A stretch of 64,000 bases of DNA from Roseobacter sp. Lineage in GTDB: Bacteria > Pseudomonadota > Alphaproteobacteria > Rhodobacterales > Rhodobacteraceae. A program made the translations under genes and the position numbers. Position 1 is the stretch's first letter. Every line of letters begins with the position of its first letter. Below are positions 52,971-60,874 of this stretch, piece by piece. The stretch is from assembly GCA_002731875.1 (NCBI GenBank), contig PCCY01000010.1, positions 1 through 64,000 of the forward strand, in the 5' to 3' direction. The notes under the pieces are model-generated. The model did not search any database, was not told where the DNA came from, and was given only the letters and a program-made list of their open reading frames with translations.

Positions 52971-54341
52971 ATGCTGCATAACGACCAAATGAGCGAATGG
53001 GATCGCGAAAACTTTTTTCACCCGTCCACCCACTTGGCAAAACACCGGCGCGGTGAAACTCCGACCCGGGTGATCACCGGCGCCAAGGGTGTTTACATCG
53101 AGGACCGTGACGGTAAAAAGCTGCTGGATGCCTTCGCCGGGCTGTACTGTGTGAATGTCGGATACGGGCGCACGGAAATTGCCGATGCAATTGCTGCGCA
53201 GGCCCATGAGCTGGCGTATTACCATGCCTACGTGGGTCACGGCACCGAAGCGTCCATTACCTTGGCCAAAATGGTGATGGACCGGGCTCCAGCGACGATG
53301 TCCAAGGTCTATTTCGGCTTGGGAGGGTCGGATGCGAACGAGACCAACGTCAAGTTGATCTGGTATTACAACAACATTCTTGGACGGCCGAAAAAGAAAA
53401 AGATCATCTCGCGGTGGCGCGGTTACCATGGATCGGGGTTGGTAACCGGGTCGTTGACCGGGCTGGAGCTGTTTCACAAAAAATTCGACCTGCCGTTGGA
53501 TCAGGTCATTCACACTGAGGCACCATATTACTTCCGGCGCGACGATCTGGACATGACCGAAGCCGATTTTACGGCTCATTGCGTTCAAAAGCTTGAAGAA
53601 TTGATCGCACGCGAAGGTCCCGACACCATCGCCGCGTTCATCGGCGAACCGGTCTTGGGGACGGGCGGTATCGTCCCGCCCCCAGAAGGGTATTGGCCAG
53701 CGATCCAGAAGGTCCTGCAAAAGCATGATATTCTTCTGGTTGCAGACGAGGTTGTCACCGGCTTTGGACGTACCGGGACGATGATGGGATCGACGCATTA
53801 CGGGATGGAGCCGGATTTAATCACCATCGCCAAGGGCCTCACGTCGGCCTATGCGCCTTTGTCAGGGTCAATTGTATCAGAAAAAGTCTGGAAGGTTTTG
53901 GAGGACGGCACCGATGAATTCGGCCCGCTGGGTCATGGATGGACCTATTCGGCGCACCCGATCGGTGCAGCCGCCGGTGTGGCAAACCTGAAGCTGATTG
54001 ATGAACTGAACTTGATAGAAAATAACACCGTGACAGGGGACTACCTGCGCGCGGGCTTGCTTGAACGACTTGGCGATCATCCCAACGTCGGCGATATTCG
54101 TGGTGTCGGAATGCTGGCGGCGGTAGAATTCGTCGAACAAAAAAGCGGGCGAAAGTTTTTCGATGCGTCGGCGGGGGTAGGTGCGCAGGTTGCGGCTGCC
54201 TTGGTCGGAAAGGGCGTCATCGGGCGGGCCATGCCGCAGGGTGACATCTTGGGGTTCGCACCGCCGTTCTGCCTTACCCAGCAAGAAGCCGATATCGTGA
54301 TCGCCAAAACCGAAGAAGCGGTGCGCGAAACCTTCGATTAA
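52971..54341 (+). CDS. Class III (omega) aminotransferase
   Basis: 456 aa PLP-dependent transaminase. Cofactor Lys288 in ITIAKGLTSAYAPLSG, Asp259 in LLVADEVVTGFGRTG, GSDANETNVKLI, the Tyr/His pair in WRGYHGSGLVTG, and HGWTYSAHPIGAAA. Layout resembles the (S)-omega / taurine-pyruvate / beta-alanine-pyruvate group. GAGGGAACAGC before the ATG. Near hyuAB and the Lrp regulator it likely handles an amino product such as a beta- or gamma-amino acid, but substrate is not determined. Confidence 0.92.
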   Translation: MLHNDQMSEWDRENFFHPSTHLAKHRRGETPTRVITGAKGVYIEDRDGKKLLDAFAGLYCVNVGYGRTEIADAIAAQAHELAYYHAYVGHGTEASITLAKMVMDRAPATMSKVYFGLGGSDANETNVKLIWYYNNILGRPKKKKIISRWRGYHGSGLVTGSLTGLELFHKKFDLPLDQVIHTEAPYYFRRDDLDMTEADFTAHCVQKLEELIAREGPDTIAAFIGEPVLGTGGIVPPPEGYWPAIQKVLQKHDILLVADEVVTGFGRTGTMMGSTHYGMEPDLITIAKGLTSAYAPLSGSIVSEKVWKVLEDGTDEFGPLGHGWTYSAHPIGAAAGVANLKLIDELNLIENNTVTGDYLRAGLLERLGDHPNVGDIRGVGMLAAVEFVEQKSGRKFFDASAGVGAQVAAALVGKGVIGRAMPQGDILGFAPPFCLTQQEADIVIAKTEEAVRETFD

Positions 54342-54470
54342 CCGGGGCGGGGCGACGCGCCCGCCTAAACGCGGCAGGGTCAAATGAAACTGGGTGTCTG
54401 GTCCTTTAGCGCTCAGACACCAAGGACGGCCCATCGCCTTACCGGCTAACCAAAGATGGCGGTACAAACG

Positions 54471-54494
54471 AAAAAAGCGCCACATGGCGCTTTT
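54471..54494. terminator. Bidirectional terminator
   Basis: AAAAGCGCCA, CA loop, TGGCGCTTTT. Serves the aminotransferase (plus) and the DUF882 gene (minus), which converge here. Confidence 0.85.
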
Positions 54495-54518
54495 ACTCGG
54501 GCGGGGATGGCGAAGTGT

Positions 54519-55088
54519 TCAGGCACCCCAGCTGCGGATTTGTCCGCAATCCATATGGACGAAATTGGAACCGGAATACCGGCCGACACCGCCGCCGTTA
54601 CACGCTATCGCGGCCTTTGCCATCTGATTGACAGAGCGTGATCCCAAACGCAGGTCTGCGGCCTGACCGCGCATGTGAAGCGAATTCTTGGCGACGCCAC
54701 GCGATCTTGATCGCAGCATAGCGTTGGTTTTGGGGCTGCGGTAGCCTGACAACAGCATGTATGGTTCGGTTACGTCCAAAAGATTATGGGAGGCCGCCAT
54801 GATGTCCACCGTACGCATATCAATGGTCTTGATCCCGTCGGTACGCCAGTCGCGCATGAAATAGTTCAATTCGTTTACAGCATCGGGTATATAATTACCC
54901 TCAATCCAGTAAATCATGTCGATGCGTTCGCCGGTGCGGCCGGAGTACATCTTGATCCTGCGAATGTCGCCTGCGCCTCGCAGGAAACCAGCTGCATTTG
55001 CGAACGTAGGAGCGGCTGTTACCGCTGTTGCTGCGAATGCACCTAACAGTGCGCGTCGGGTCATCCCCGAAGAACTCATACCAGTCAT
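54519..55088 (-). CDS. DUF882 / MepK-like peptidoglycan endopeptidase
   Basis: 189 aa exported protein with a twin-arginine-like leader (MTRRALLGAFAATAVTA, cut near FANA) and an M15-type zinc peptidase domain: YMLLSGYRSPKTN, SLHMRGQAADLRL (HxxxxxxxD-like) and NFVHMDCG. The family member YcbK/MepK of E. coli cleaves peptidoglycan crosslinks. It is divergent from a YcbB-type L,D-transpeptidase gene, as ycbB and ycbK are also neighbours in E. coli. I chose 55088; later ATGs at 55079 and 55064 are also possible. Confidence 0.87.
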   Translation of the reverse strand: MTGMSSSGMTRRALLGAFAATAVTAAPTFANAAGFLRGAGDIRRIKMYSGRTGERIDMIYWIEGNYIPDAVNELNYFMRDWRTDGIKTIDMRTVDIMAASHNLLDVTEPYMLLSGYRSPKTNAMLRSRSRGVAKNSLHMRGQAADLRLGSRSVNQMAKAAIACNGGGVGRYSGSNFVHMDCGQIRSWGA

Positions 55089-55403
55089 AATGTGTGTCCC
55101 GTTTGTCTGCCCGTGGTTCCATGATGTTACATGGAAATTTTCACCTATCCCCAGATGCAACGTTTTTATGGCATAGCGAGATTCTTTGACCAAGTGCTGA
55201 ATCAAAAAAGGTTCCATCAATCAATAATTTTAGGCGAAAAACTGCGCAAAGCTTTGTGACTTGGTGATTTATGCCACAGTACCGATGCACGAAGGCATCA
55301 ATTTTGCCTTAGTTTCTTACTCACGACGAATGTTATTGGACAATATCCGGTAGCATGAGGCGTAACAGATACCATTGGTATCCTTTTGTCTGAGGAAGAT
55401 TCG

Positions 55404-57032
55404 ATGCAGAGAATTTTAGGTATTCGCATAGGGCGATCGCGCCGCATTCCAATTTTTTTGGGATTGATGGCAACTTTAATTGCTCTTTTAGTCGCTCCTC
55501 ATCAGGTTGTCGCGCAAGTAACTGCATTCAAGCAGGCAGTCGCCGAGGCTGCTTCGCGTGACCAGGACATAGCCGCTTACTACCGCACCAGCGATTATGC
55601 TCCGATCTGGACCGAAGCAAATGAGACGCAACGCGGCCGCCGTGCCGCGCTGATGGCAGCGATTACCACGGCGCATCTGCACGGCCTTCCCACCGCCCGG
55701 TACGACCCCGAAGGCTTGATGGAAAAACTTAAAAATGTCCGCAGCCCAAGAGACCGGGGTTTGGCGGAGGTGGAAATGACCCGCGTGTTTCTGCAATACG
55801 CGCGTGATATCCAATCGGGAGTGCTGATACCGTCAAGGATCGACAAGCTGATCGTTCGCGATGTGCCGTATCGGGATCGGCAAGGGTATCTGAAGGACTT
55901 CGTTACGTCAGATCCGATGCTGTTCTTTCGCAACCTGCGCCCGCGCACGTTGGAATATAATGCGTTGATGCGGGAAAAGCTGCGCATGGAGCAGCTTTTG
56001 GCCCAAGGCGGGTGGGGGCCCGTGGTCCCGGCGACGTCGGTGAAGCCCGGCGAACAGGGCAAGAACGTTATTGCATTGCGAAATCGTCTGATTTCGATGG
56101 GCTATCTGAACAGGTCCAACGCGTCGAGCTATGATGCGACGATGCAGCAGGCGGTGCGCGAGTTCCAGCGCGACCACGGATTGAACGAAGATGGTGTCGC
56201 CGGATCGACCACCTTGGCCGAGATGAACAAGAGCGTCGAAACCCGCCTGAAGTCTGTGATCGTGGCGATGGAGCGTGAACGCTGGATGAACATCGAACGC
56301 GGTCCTCGGCATATTCTTGTGAATATCCCTGCCTTCAAAGTTGAAATTGTGGATAACGGCGAGGTCACCTTTGAAACCCGTTCGGTCGTCGGGGCGGCAG
56401 AAGACGACCGTCCTACCCCGGAATTTTCCGATATGATGGAATACATCGTGATCAATCCGACCTGGACTGTGCCACGTTCGATCGTCACCAAGGAATATTT
56501 GCCCTCCATGCAGCGCAACGCCAATGCAGCAGGACATATCGACCTGATAGACGGTGGTGGGCGTGTCATAAACCGTTCATCGGTTAACTTTAGCAAGTAT
56601 AACGCGCGCAACTTTCCGTTTGGGATGCGCCAGAAACCCGGCAACGACAACGCGCTCGGGCTGGTGAAGTTCATCTTTCCGAACAAGTACAACATCTACC
56701 TGCATGACACGCCGTCAAAAAACCTGTTTTCCCGGGACGTCCGTGCTTTCAGCCACGGATGCGTGCGACTGGCTGATCCGTTCGATTTCGCCTACAAGCT
56801 TCTGGCTGCACAGACCGACGATCCCGTCGGGTTCTTCAAAGCCAAGTTGGCGACCAAGCGAGAAACCTTTGTACATCTCGAAGTGGAGCTGCCGGTTCAC
56901 CTGATTTACCGTACCGCATTCACCACGCCGCGTGGTCATACGCAGTATCGTGCGGATATCTATGGCCGTGACGCACGAATTTGGGATGCGCTAAGCAAGG
57001 CAGGGGTGGCGTTGGGTGACGTTCAGGGGTAA
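55404..57032 (+). CDS. L,D-transpeptidase, YcbB (LdtD) type
   Basis: 542 aa periplasmic enzyme that makes 3-3 peptidoglycan crosslinks or anchors proteins. N-terminal membrane/signal segment (FLGLMATLIALLVAPHQVVAQ), scaffold domain, peptidoglycan-binding domain with VIALRNRLISMGYL and AVREFQRDHGLNEDGVAGS-type repeat, then the YkuD catalytic domain with FSHGCVRLADP, Cys453 as nucleophile. ATG 55404 behind GAGGAAGATTCG was preferred to TTG 55386. Divergent from the DUF882 gene; lpxD follows after 29 bases. Confidence 0.93.
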   Translation: MQRILGIRIGRSRRIPIFLGLMATLIALLVAPHQVVAQVTAFKQAVAEAASRDQDIAAYYRTSDYAPIWTEANETQRGRRAALMAAITTAHLHGLPTARYDPEGLMEKLKNVRSPRDRGLAEVEMTRVFLQYARDIQSGVLIPSRIDKLIVRDVPYRDRQGYLKDFVTSDPMLFFRNLRPRTLEYNALMREKLRMEQLLAQGGWGPVVPATSVKPGEQGKNVIALRNRLISMGYLNRSNASSYDATMQQAVREFQRDHGLNEDGVAGSTTLAEMNKSVETRLKSVIVAMERERWMNIERGPRHILVNIPAFKVEIVDNGEVTFETRSVVGAAEDDRPTPEFSDMMEYIVINPTWTVPRSIVTKEYLPSMQRNANAAGHIDLIDGGGRVINRSSVNFSKYNARNFPFGMRQKPGNDNALGLVKFIFPNKYNIYLHDTPSKNLFSRDVRAFSHGCVRLADPFDFAYKLLAAQTDDPVGFFKAKLATKRETFVHLEVELPVHLIYRTAFTTPRGHTQYRADIYGRDARIWDALSKAGVALGDVQG

Positions 57033-57061
57033 TTCTCATCCCCAATAAGGGGAGACCTGCG

Positions 57062-58168
57062 ATGACTTACACTATCCAGCAGATAGCTGATGCGCTTGGC
57101 GCGAAAGCTGTCGGAGATACAACGCTGCGGATTGCAAAACTGGCAGAACCCGCCACCGCTCATGCCGATGATCTGGCACTTGCGATGAGCCCGAAGTACG
57201 CGCAAACCCTGTCGGACGGTGCTGCGTTGGCGGCGATGTTGTGGCCTGACGCTGACTGGCAAGGCATGGGCCTCAAAGCGGCGATCCTGCCCGATCGACC
57301 ACGCTTTGCGATGTCAGGGCTGACCCGCATGATGGACCCCGGGCAGGGTTTTGAAACGGGTATCCACCCGTCAGCGATTATTGATCCGGTAGCCCAGCTT
57401 GCTGATGACGTAACCGTCGGGCCGCTGACGATCGTTGCGGCGGGGGCGCAAATCGGCGCGGGCAGCATCATCGGTCCCCAGTGTTATATCGGGACTGGTG
57501 CCAGTATCGGCAAAAATGCCTATCTGCGCGACCATGTGAGTATCGGCGCGCGCGTCAGTATCGGCGACAACTTCATTGCGCAGCCCGGTGCCCGACTGGG
57601 CGGCGACGGATTTTCGTTTGTGACACCCGAACCAAGCACCGTCGAAGAGACCCGCAAGACGCTGGGTGACCGCGGTGACACGAAAGCGCAACAATGGGCC
57701 CGTATCCACACGCTTGGCAGCGTTACCGTCGGCGACGATGTTGAATGCGGGATGAACGTAACCGTCGACAGCGGCACCATTCGGGACACCATGATCGGAG
57801 ATGGAACCAAGTTGGATAACCTTGTGCATCTGGGGCACAATGTCGTTGTGGGCAAGAACTGCCTGTTGTGCGGGCAGGTCGGTGTTGCCGGGTCGGTCAC
57901 CATCGGTGACAACGTGGTATTGGGCGGTCAGGTTGGGGTGAGCGACAATATTTTCATCGGTGACGGCGTCATTGCCGGTGGCGGTACCAAGATCATGTCG
58001 AACGCGCCAGCAGGGCGGTCGATGCTGGGCTATCCTGGAACCGAAATGAGCAAACAGATAGAGGGTTACAAGGCATTGCGTCGCTTGCCGCGATTGATAC
58101 GTGATTTCGCTAAATTGAAGGCTGACTTGGCCCAGAGCGACCGGTCCAAAGCCTCTGACGAAAGCTAG
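57062..58168 (+). CDS. lpxD: UDP-3-O-acylglucosamine N-acyltransferase LpxD
   Basis: 368 aa left-handed beta-helix acyltransferase of lipid A synthesis. N-terminal uridine-binding domain (TIQQIADALGAKAVGD), many hexapeptide repeats (for example IGAGSIIGPQCYIGTGASIG), and the catalytic His in LDNLVHLGHNVVVG; C-terminal helix. It heads a short operon with an acyl carrier protein and a ketoacyl synthase, not the usual bamA-lpxD-fabZ-lpxA context, so it may be a second copy with a special acyl donor (inference). Confidence 0.92.
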   Translation: MTYTIQQIADALGAKAVGDTTLRIAKLAEPATAHADDLALAMSPKYAQTLSDGAALAAMLWPDADWQGMGLKAAILPDRPRFAMSGLTRMMDPGQGFETGIHPSAIIDPVAQLADDVTVGPLTIVAAGAQIGAGSIIGPQCYIGTGASIGKNAYLRDHVSIGARVSIGDNFIAQPGARLGGDGFSFVTPEPSTVEETRKTLGDRGDTKAQQWARIHTLGSVTVGDDVECGMNVTVDSGTIRDTMIGDGTKLDNLVHLGHNVVVGKNCLLCGQVGVAGSVTIGDNVVLGGQVGVSDNIFIGDGVIAGGGTKIMSNAPAGRSMLGYPGTEMSKQIEGYKALRRLPRLIRDFAKLKADLAQSDRSKASDES

Positions 58169-58191
58169 GGCCCGCATCAACGGAGAGTAAG

Positions 58192-58449
58192 ATGAGCACC
58201 AGAGATCAGGTTATCGCCATTCTTGCCGATCAGGCATTTCTAGATCCGTCAGATGTCAGCATTGACAGCACGCTCGAACAGCTCGGGATTGACAGCATGG
58301 GGGTGGTCGAAAGCATTTTTGTCATCGAGGAAGCGTTTAATATCAGCGTTCCTTTCAACGCCAATCAACCGGGTGCGGCGGATTTCGACATCACCAGCGT
58401 GGCCAGCATCATTGCAGGGGTGGAACGGCTGCGTGCAGAGCAGGCCTGA
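58192..58449 (+). CDS. Acyl carrier protein
   Basis: 85 aa acidic helical protein with the phosphopantetheine Ser in LGIDSMGVVESIFVIEE. It differs from a housekeeping AcpP, which carries GADSLDTVELVM-type sequence. GGAGAGTAAG before the ATG. Placed between lpxD and a ketoacyl synthase gene, so probably a specialised carrier for a lipid A or other envelope acyl chain. Confidence 0.92.
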   Translation: MSTRDQVIAILADQAFLDPSDVSIDSTLEQLGIDSMGVVESIFVIEEAFNISVPFNANQPGAADFDITSVASIIAGVERLRAEQA

Positions 58450-58452
58450 GCG

Positions 58453-59667
58453 ATGAAGCGCGTTGTCATTACCGGTGCAGGGACGGTCAACGCGCTTGGG
58501 ATGAATGCGCCCGATACCATGTCCGCCATGCGCGACGGTATCTGCGGGATCGGACCGCTCGAATTTCGCGACGTGGAACGTTTGACGATCCAGATCGGTG
58601 GTCAGGTCAAAGGTTTCGACGCCCACCATGCGTTTAGCCGCCACCAGGTTTCCCTCTATGATCGCTTTACCCAATTCGCTCTTGTCGCTGCGGCCGAGGC
58701 GATCGCGCAGTCAGGGCTGGACTTTACCGAGGAGCTTTCGCACAGGTCCGGCGTCATCCTGGGCACCGCAGGCGGCGGCATCAGTACGTCTGATGACAAT
58801 TACCGCACCGTCTATGAAGAGGGAAAGAACCGGGTCCACCCCTTTGTCGTTCCCAAGCTGATGAACAGTGCAGCGGCGAGTCATATCAGCATGGAATACA
58901 ACCTCAAAGGGCCTTCATTCACGGTCTCCACGGCGTGTGCTTCCTCTAATCATGCGATTGCCCAGGCGTTTGAAATGGTACGTTCGGGCATGGCCCCGGT
59001 GATGATAGCGGGCGGCTCTGAATCGATGTTGTGCTTTGGCGGCGTCAAGGCCTGGGAAGGGCTTCGCGTGTTAAGCCGTGACGCCTGCCGACCATTTTCG
59101 GCCAATCGCAATGGAATGGTGCAAGGAGAGGGCGCGGGGATATTCGTATTCGAGGAATACGAACGCGCCCGGGCCCGAGGTGCCGACATATTGTGCGAGA
59201 TTTCGGGCTACGCCATGACGTCGGATGCCGCGGATATTGTCATGCCGTCCAAGGAAGGTGCTGCTCGGGCGATGGCCGGTGCCCTGACTGATGCACGCAT
59301 CAATGCAGACGAAGTTGGTTATATCAACGCGCATGGGACCGGGACCATGGCGAATGACAAAACCGAATGCGCGGCGGTCATGGACGTTTTTGGTGAGCAC
59401 GCACGCCGGTTGATGATCAGCTCTACCAAGTCGATGCACGGTCATTTGATCGGAGGCACGGGTGCTGTTGAACTGTTGGCGTGTATCATGGCGCTACGCG
59501 ATGGGGTGATTGCCCCCACGATCGGCTATCAGGAACCCGATCCCGATTGTGCGCTTGATGTGGTGCCCAACCAAGCGCGCAAAGCCAAGGTGACTGTCGC
59601 GTTGTCCAATGCTTTCGCCTTCGGGGGTATGAACGCCGTTATCGTTTTGCGGACACCCCAGGCATAA
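58453..59667 (+). CDS. Beta-ketoacyl-ACP synthase (KAS II-like)
   Basis: 404 aa condensing enzyme. Catalytic Cys in VSTACASSNHA, His in NAHGTGTMAND and in MHGHLIGGTGAVE, C-terminal SNAFAFGGMNAVIV. Three bases after the carrier protein gene. Elongates acyl chains on that carrier; product length cannot be predicted. Confidence 0.92.
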   Translation: MKRVVITGAGTVNALGMNAPDTMSAMRDGICGIGPLEFRDVERLTIQIGGQVKGFDAHHAFSRHQVSLYDRFTQFALVAAAEAIAQSGLDFTEELSHRSGVILGTAGGGISTSDDNYRTVYEEGKNRVHPFVVPKLMNSAAASHISMEYNLKGPSFTVSTACASSNHAIAQAFEMVRSGMAPVMIAGGSESMLCFGGVKAWEGLRVLSRDACRPFSANRNGMVQGEGAGIFVFEEYERARARGADILCEISGYAMTSDAADIVMPSKEGAARAMAGALTDARINADEVGYINAHGTGTMANDKTECAAVMDVFGEHARRLMISSTKSMHGHLIGGTGAVELLACIMALRDGVIAPTIGYQEPDPDCALDVVPNQARKAKVTVALSNAFAFGGMNAVIVLRTPQA

Positions 59668-59698
59668 AAAAAGGTCACCTCCACCAAGAAGATGACCT
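59666..59698 (-). terminator. Intrinsic terminator of the IalB gene (minus strand)
   Basis: Minus strand AGGTCA ... TGACCT with extra inner CT/AG pairs, then TTTTTTT. It overlaps the last bases of the KAS gene. Confidence 0.7.
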
Positions 59699-59726
59699 AA
59701 AGCTGTAACAGCGCATCGCTGGGTGT

Positions 59727-60458
59727 TTACTGTGCCAGTACCGAAGACTTGTCATAGCTGGTCGTAAATCCGTCAAGAGATAGCGCCAGTTCGACTTTTT
59801 GATCCGGCGCAAGCGCAGGCACGATGGTGATCAAGGCTTCCTTGCCGCGCTTGAACGCTGCGATATCAGCCGAAGTCAGCCCCATGCGCACGTAGCAGCC
59901 GACCGAGTTGCAAAATGCGAACGGATAGCGACGCGCCTTGCCACCATCGACAGTAACCGTCAGCTGTGCAGCAAGCGCTGTTTCAAGGGGTACGACGACA
60001 GTGGCACCCGCTTCGGCTTTGCCGCCATCAGGAAGTCGAAACAACGAAATCTCTGCAACCGGGGCACCCTGACCATCGTCCATCAGCTGGTACATTTGGC
60101 AAGGGTCGTTTTCATCTTCGGTCTTGATGCAGCGCATCTCCCACGCGCCGTTTACTTCCTTGGTATAGGGTTTGCCGACCTCTTGCGCCGCTTCCCCATC
60201 TTCGCCCAAGCTCAGCTGCGAATCGACCCCAGCAGGCTGGGAATCCGTCGCTTCTGCGCCGGCGGGTGCAGTCTCGGCAGGCGCCGTTGCAGAGGACGCT
60301 GCATCAGATGCCGCACCCTCTGTCGGTGCGGTATTCGACGGCGGGGTCTCTACCTCAGCCGCGGGGGCCTCCGATGTGGATGTTTGGGCATAGCCGGAAA
60401 CGGGCAGGGTCAAGGCAAGCGCCGCGCAAAAAGGGAGAATGGTAAAATACTTGTTCAT
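59727..60458 (-). CDS. Invasion-associated locus B (IalB) family protein
   Basis: 243 aa exported protein: signal peptide (FCAALALTLPVSGYA, residues about 10-24), an Ala/Pro/Glu/Ser-rich linker to about residue 75, then the IalB domain with WEMRCIKTEDENDPCQMYQLM, FRLPDG and FAFCNSVGCYVRMGL. Four conserved-type cysteines suggest two disulfides. Common in alphaproteobacteria, envelope-associated, molecular role unclear. Confidence 0.9.
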   Translation of the reverse strand: MNKYFTILPFCAALALTLPVSGYAQTSTSEAPAAEVETPPSNTAPTEGAASDAASSATAPAETAPAGAEATDSQPAGVDSQLSLGEDGEAAQEVGKPYTKEVNGAWEMRCIKTEDENDPCQMYQLMDDGQGAPVAEISLFRLPDGGKAEAGATVVVPLETALAAQLTVTVDGGKARRYPFAFCNSVGCYVRMGLTSADIAAFKRGKEALITIVPALAPDQKVELALSLDGFTTSYDKSSVLAQ

Positions 60459-60613
60459 GCTCGTTCCAAATCAGTTAAGTTCGCCGCTGTTTAACATGCC
60501 GAAATCCGATTGTCAGGTAACTTACTGAGAAACAACTGCGCCATAGGGCAAATTTTTGCTGATAGGTCATCCTGCGACGCGGCGGCAAGTCAGAAAATGG
60601 ATAAGCAAAACAG

Positions 60614-60638
60614 AAAAAAGAGCGCATAGCGCTCTTTT
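60614..60638. terminator. Bidirectional terminator
   Basis: AAAAGAGCGC, ATA loop, GCGCTCTTTT, with a further A run on the left. Confidence 0.8.
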
Positions 60639-60758
60639 CCCGTTCTTCGTTCTCCCCATCGGACTGGGCCGACTTATTGATGACACGTTACGAAAGGATG
60701 TGAGAGCGGTCAACAGGAAAAATTCAATTATGCGCGGGTCTTATGCTGCAATGCCGCG

Positions 60759-60788
60759 AAAAAAAGGGCCGTACCCGAAGGCACGGCC
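60759..60788 (-). terminator. Strong minus-strand terminator with UUCG loop
   Basis: Minus strand GGCCGTGCC, TTCG, GGTACGGCC (9 pairs, one G-U), then CTTTTTTT. No minus-strand gene is seen ahead of it. Confidence 0.8.
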
Positions 60789-60820
60789 AGTCTGACAGGG
60801 AGGAAGTGCCGCGCACCAAA

Positions 60821-60868
60821 ATGGACATGAAGGCTCGCGGCAAAATCACTATGGCACGCAAAGGTTAA
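60821..60868 (+). CDS. Possible 15-codon leader ORF before the HerA-like gene
   Basis: ATG at 60821 with GGGAGGAAG about 20 bases upstream encodes MDMKARGKITMARKG and ends six bases before the HerA-like start. It could be a translational leader, but its small size and imperfect ribosome spacing leave chance as the default. Confidence 0.25.
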   Translation: MDMKARGKITMARKG

Positions 60869-60874
60869 GGTTGT

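Larger units (their letters stand above)
60459..60874. other. Divergent intergenic region with two terminators (416 bp)
   Basis: Lies between divergent IalB and HerA-like genes yet contains a bidirectional terminator (60614-60638) and a strong minus-strand terminator (60759-60788), listed separately. No protein gene is convincing. Terminators between divergent genes suggest one or more small untranslated transcripts. Confidence 0.5.

Noticed and set aside
27023-54341. Genomic island with attachment sites at the tRNA-Ser gene
   Set aside because: No integrase and no repeat of the tRNA 3' end was found within the window, so integration cannot be claimed.
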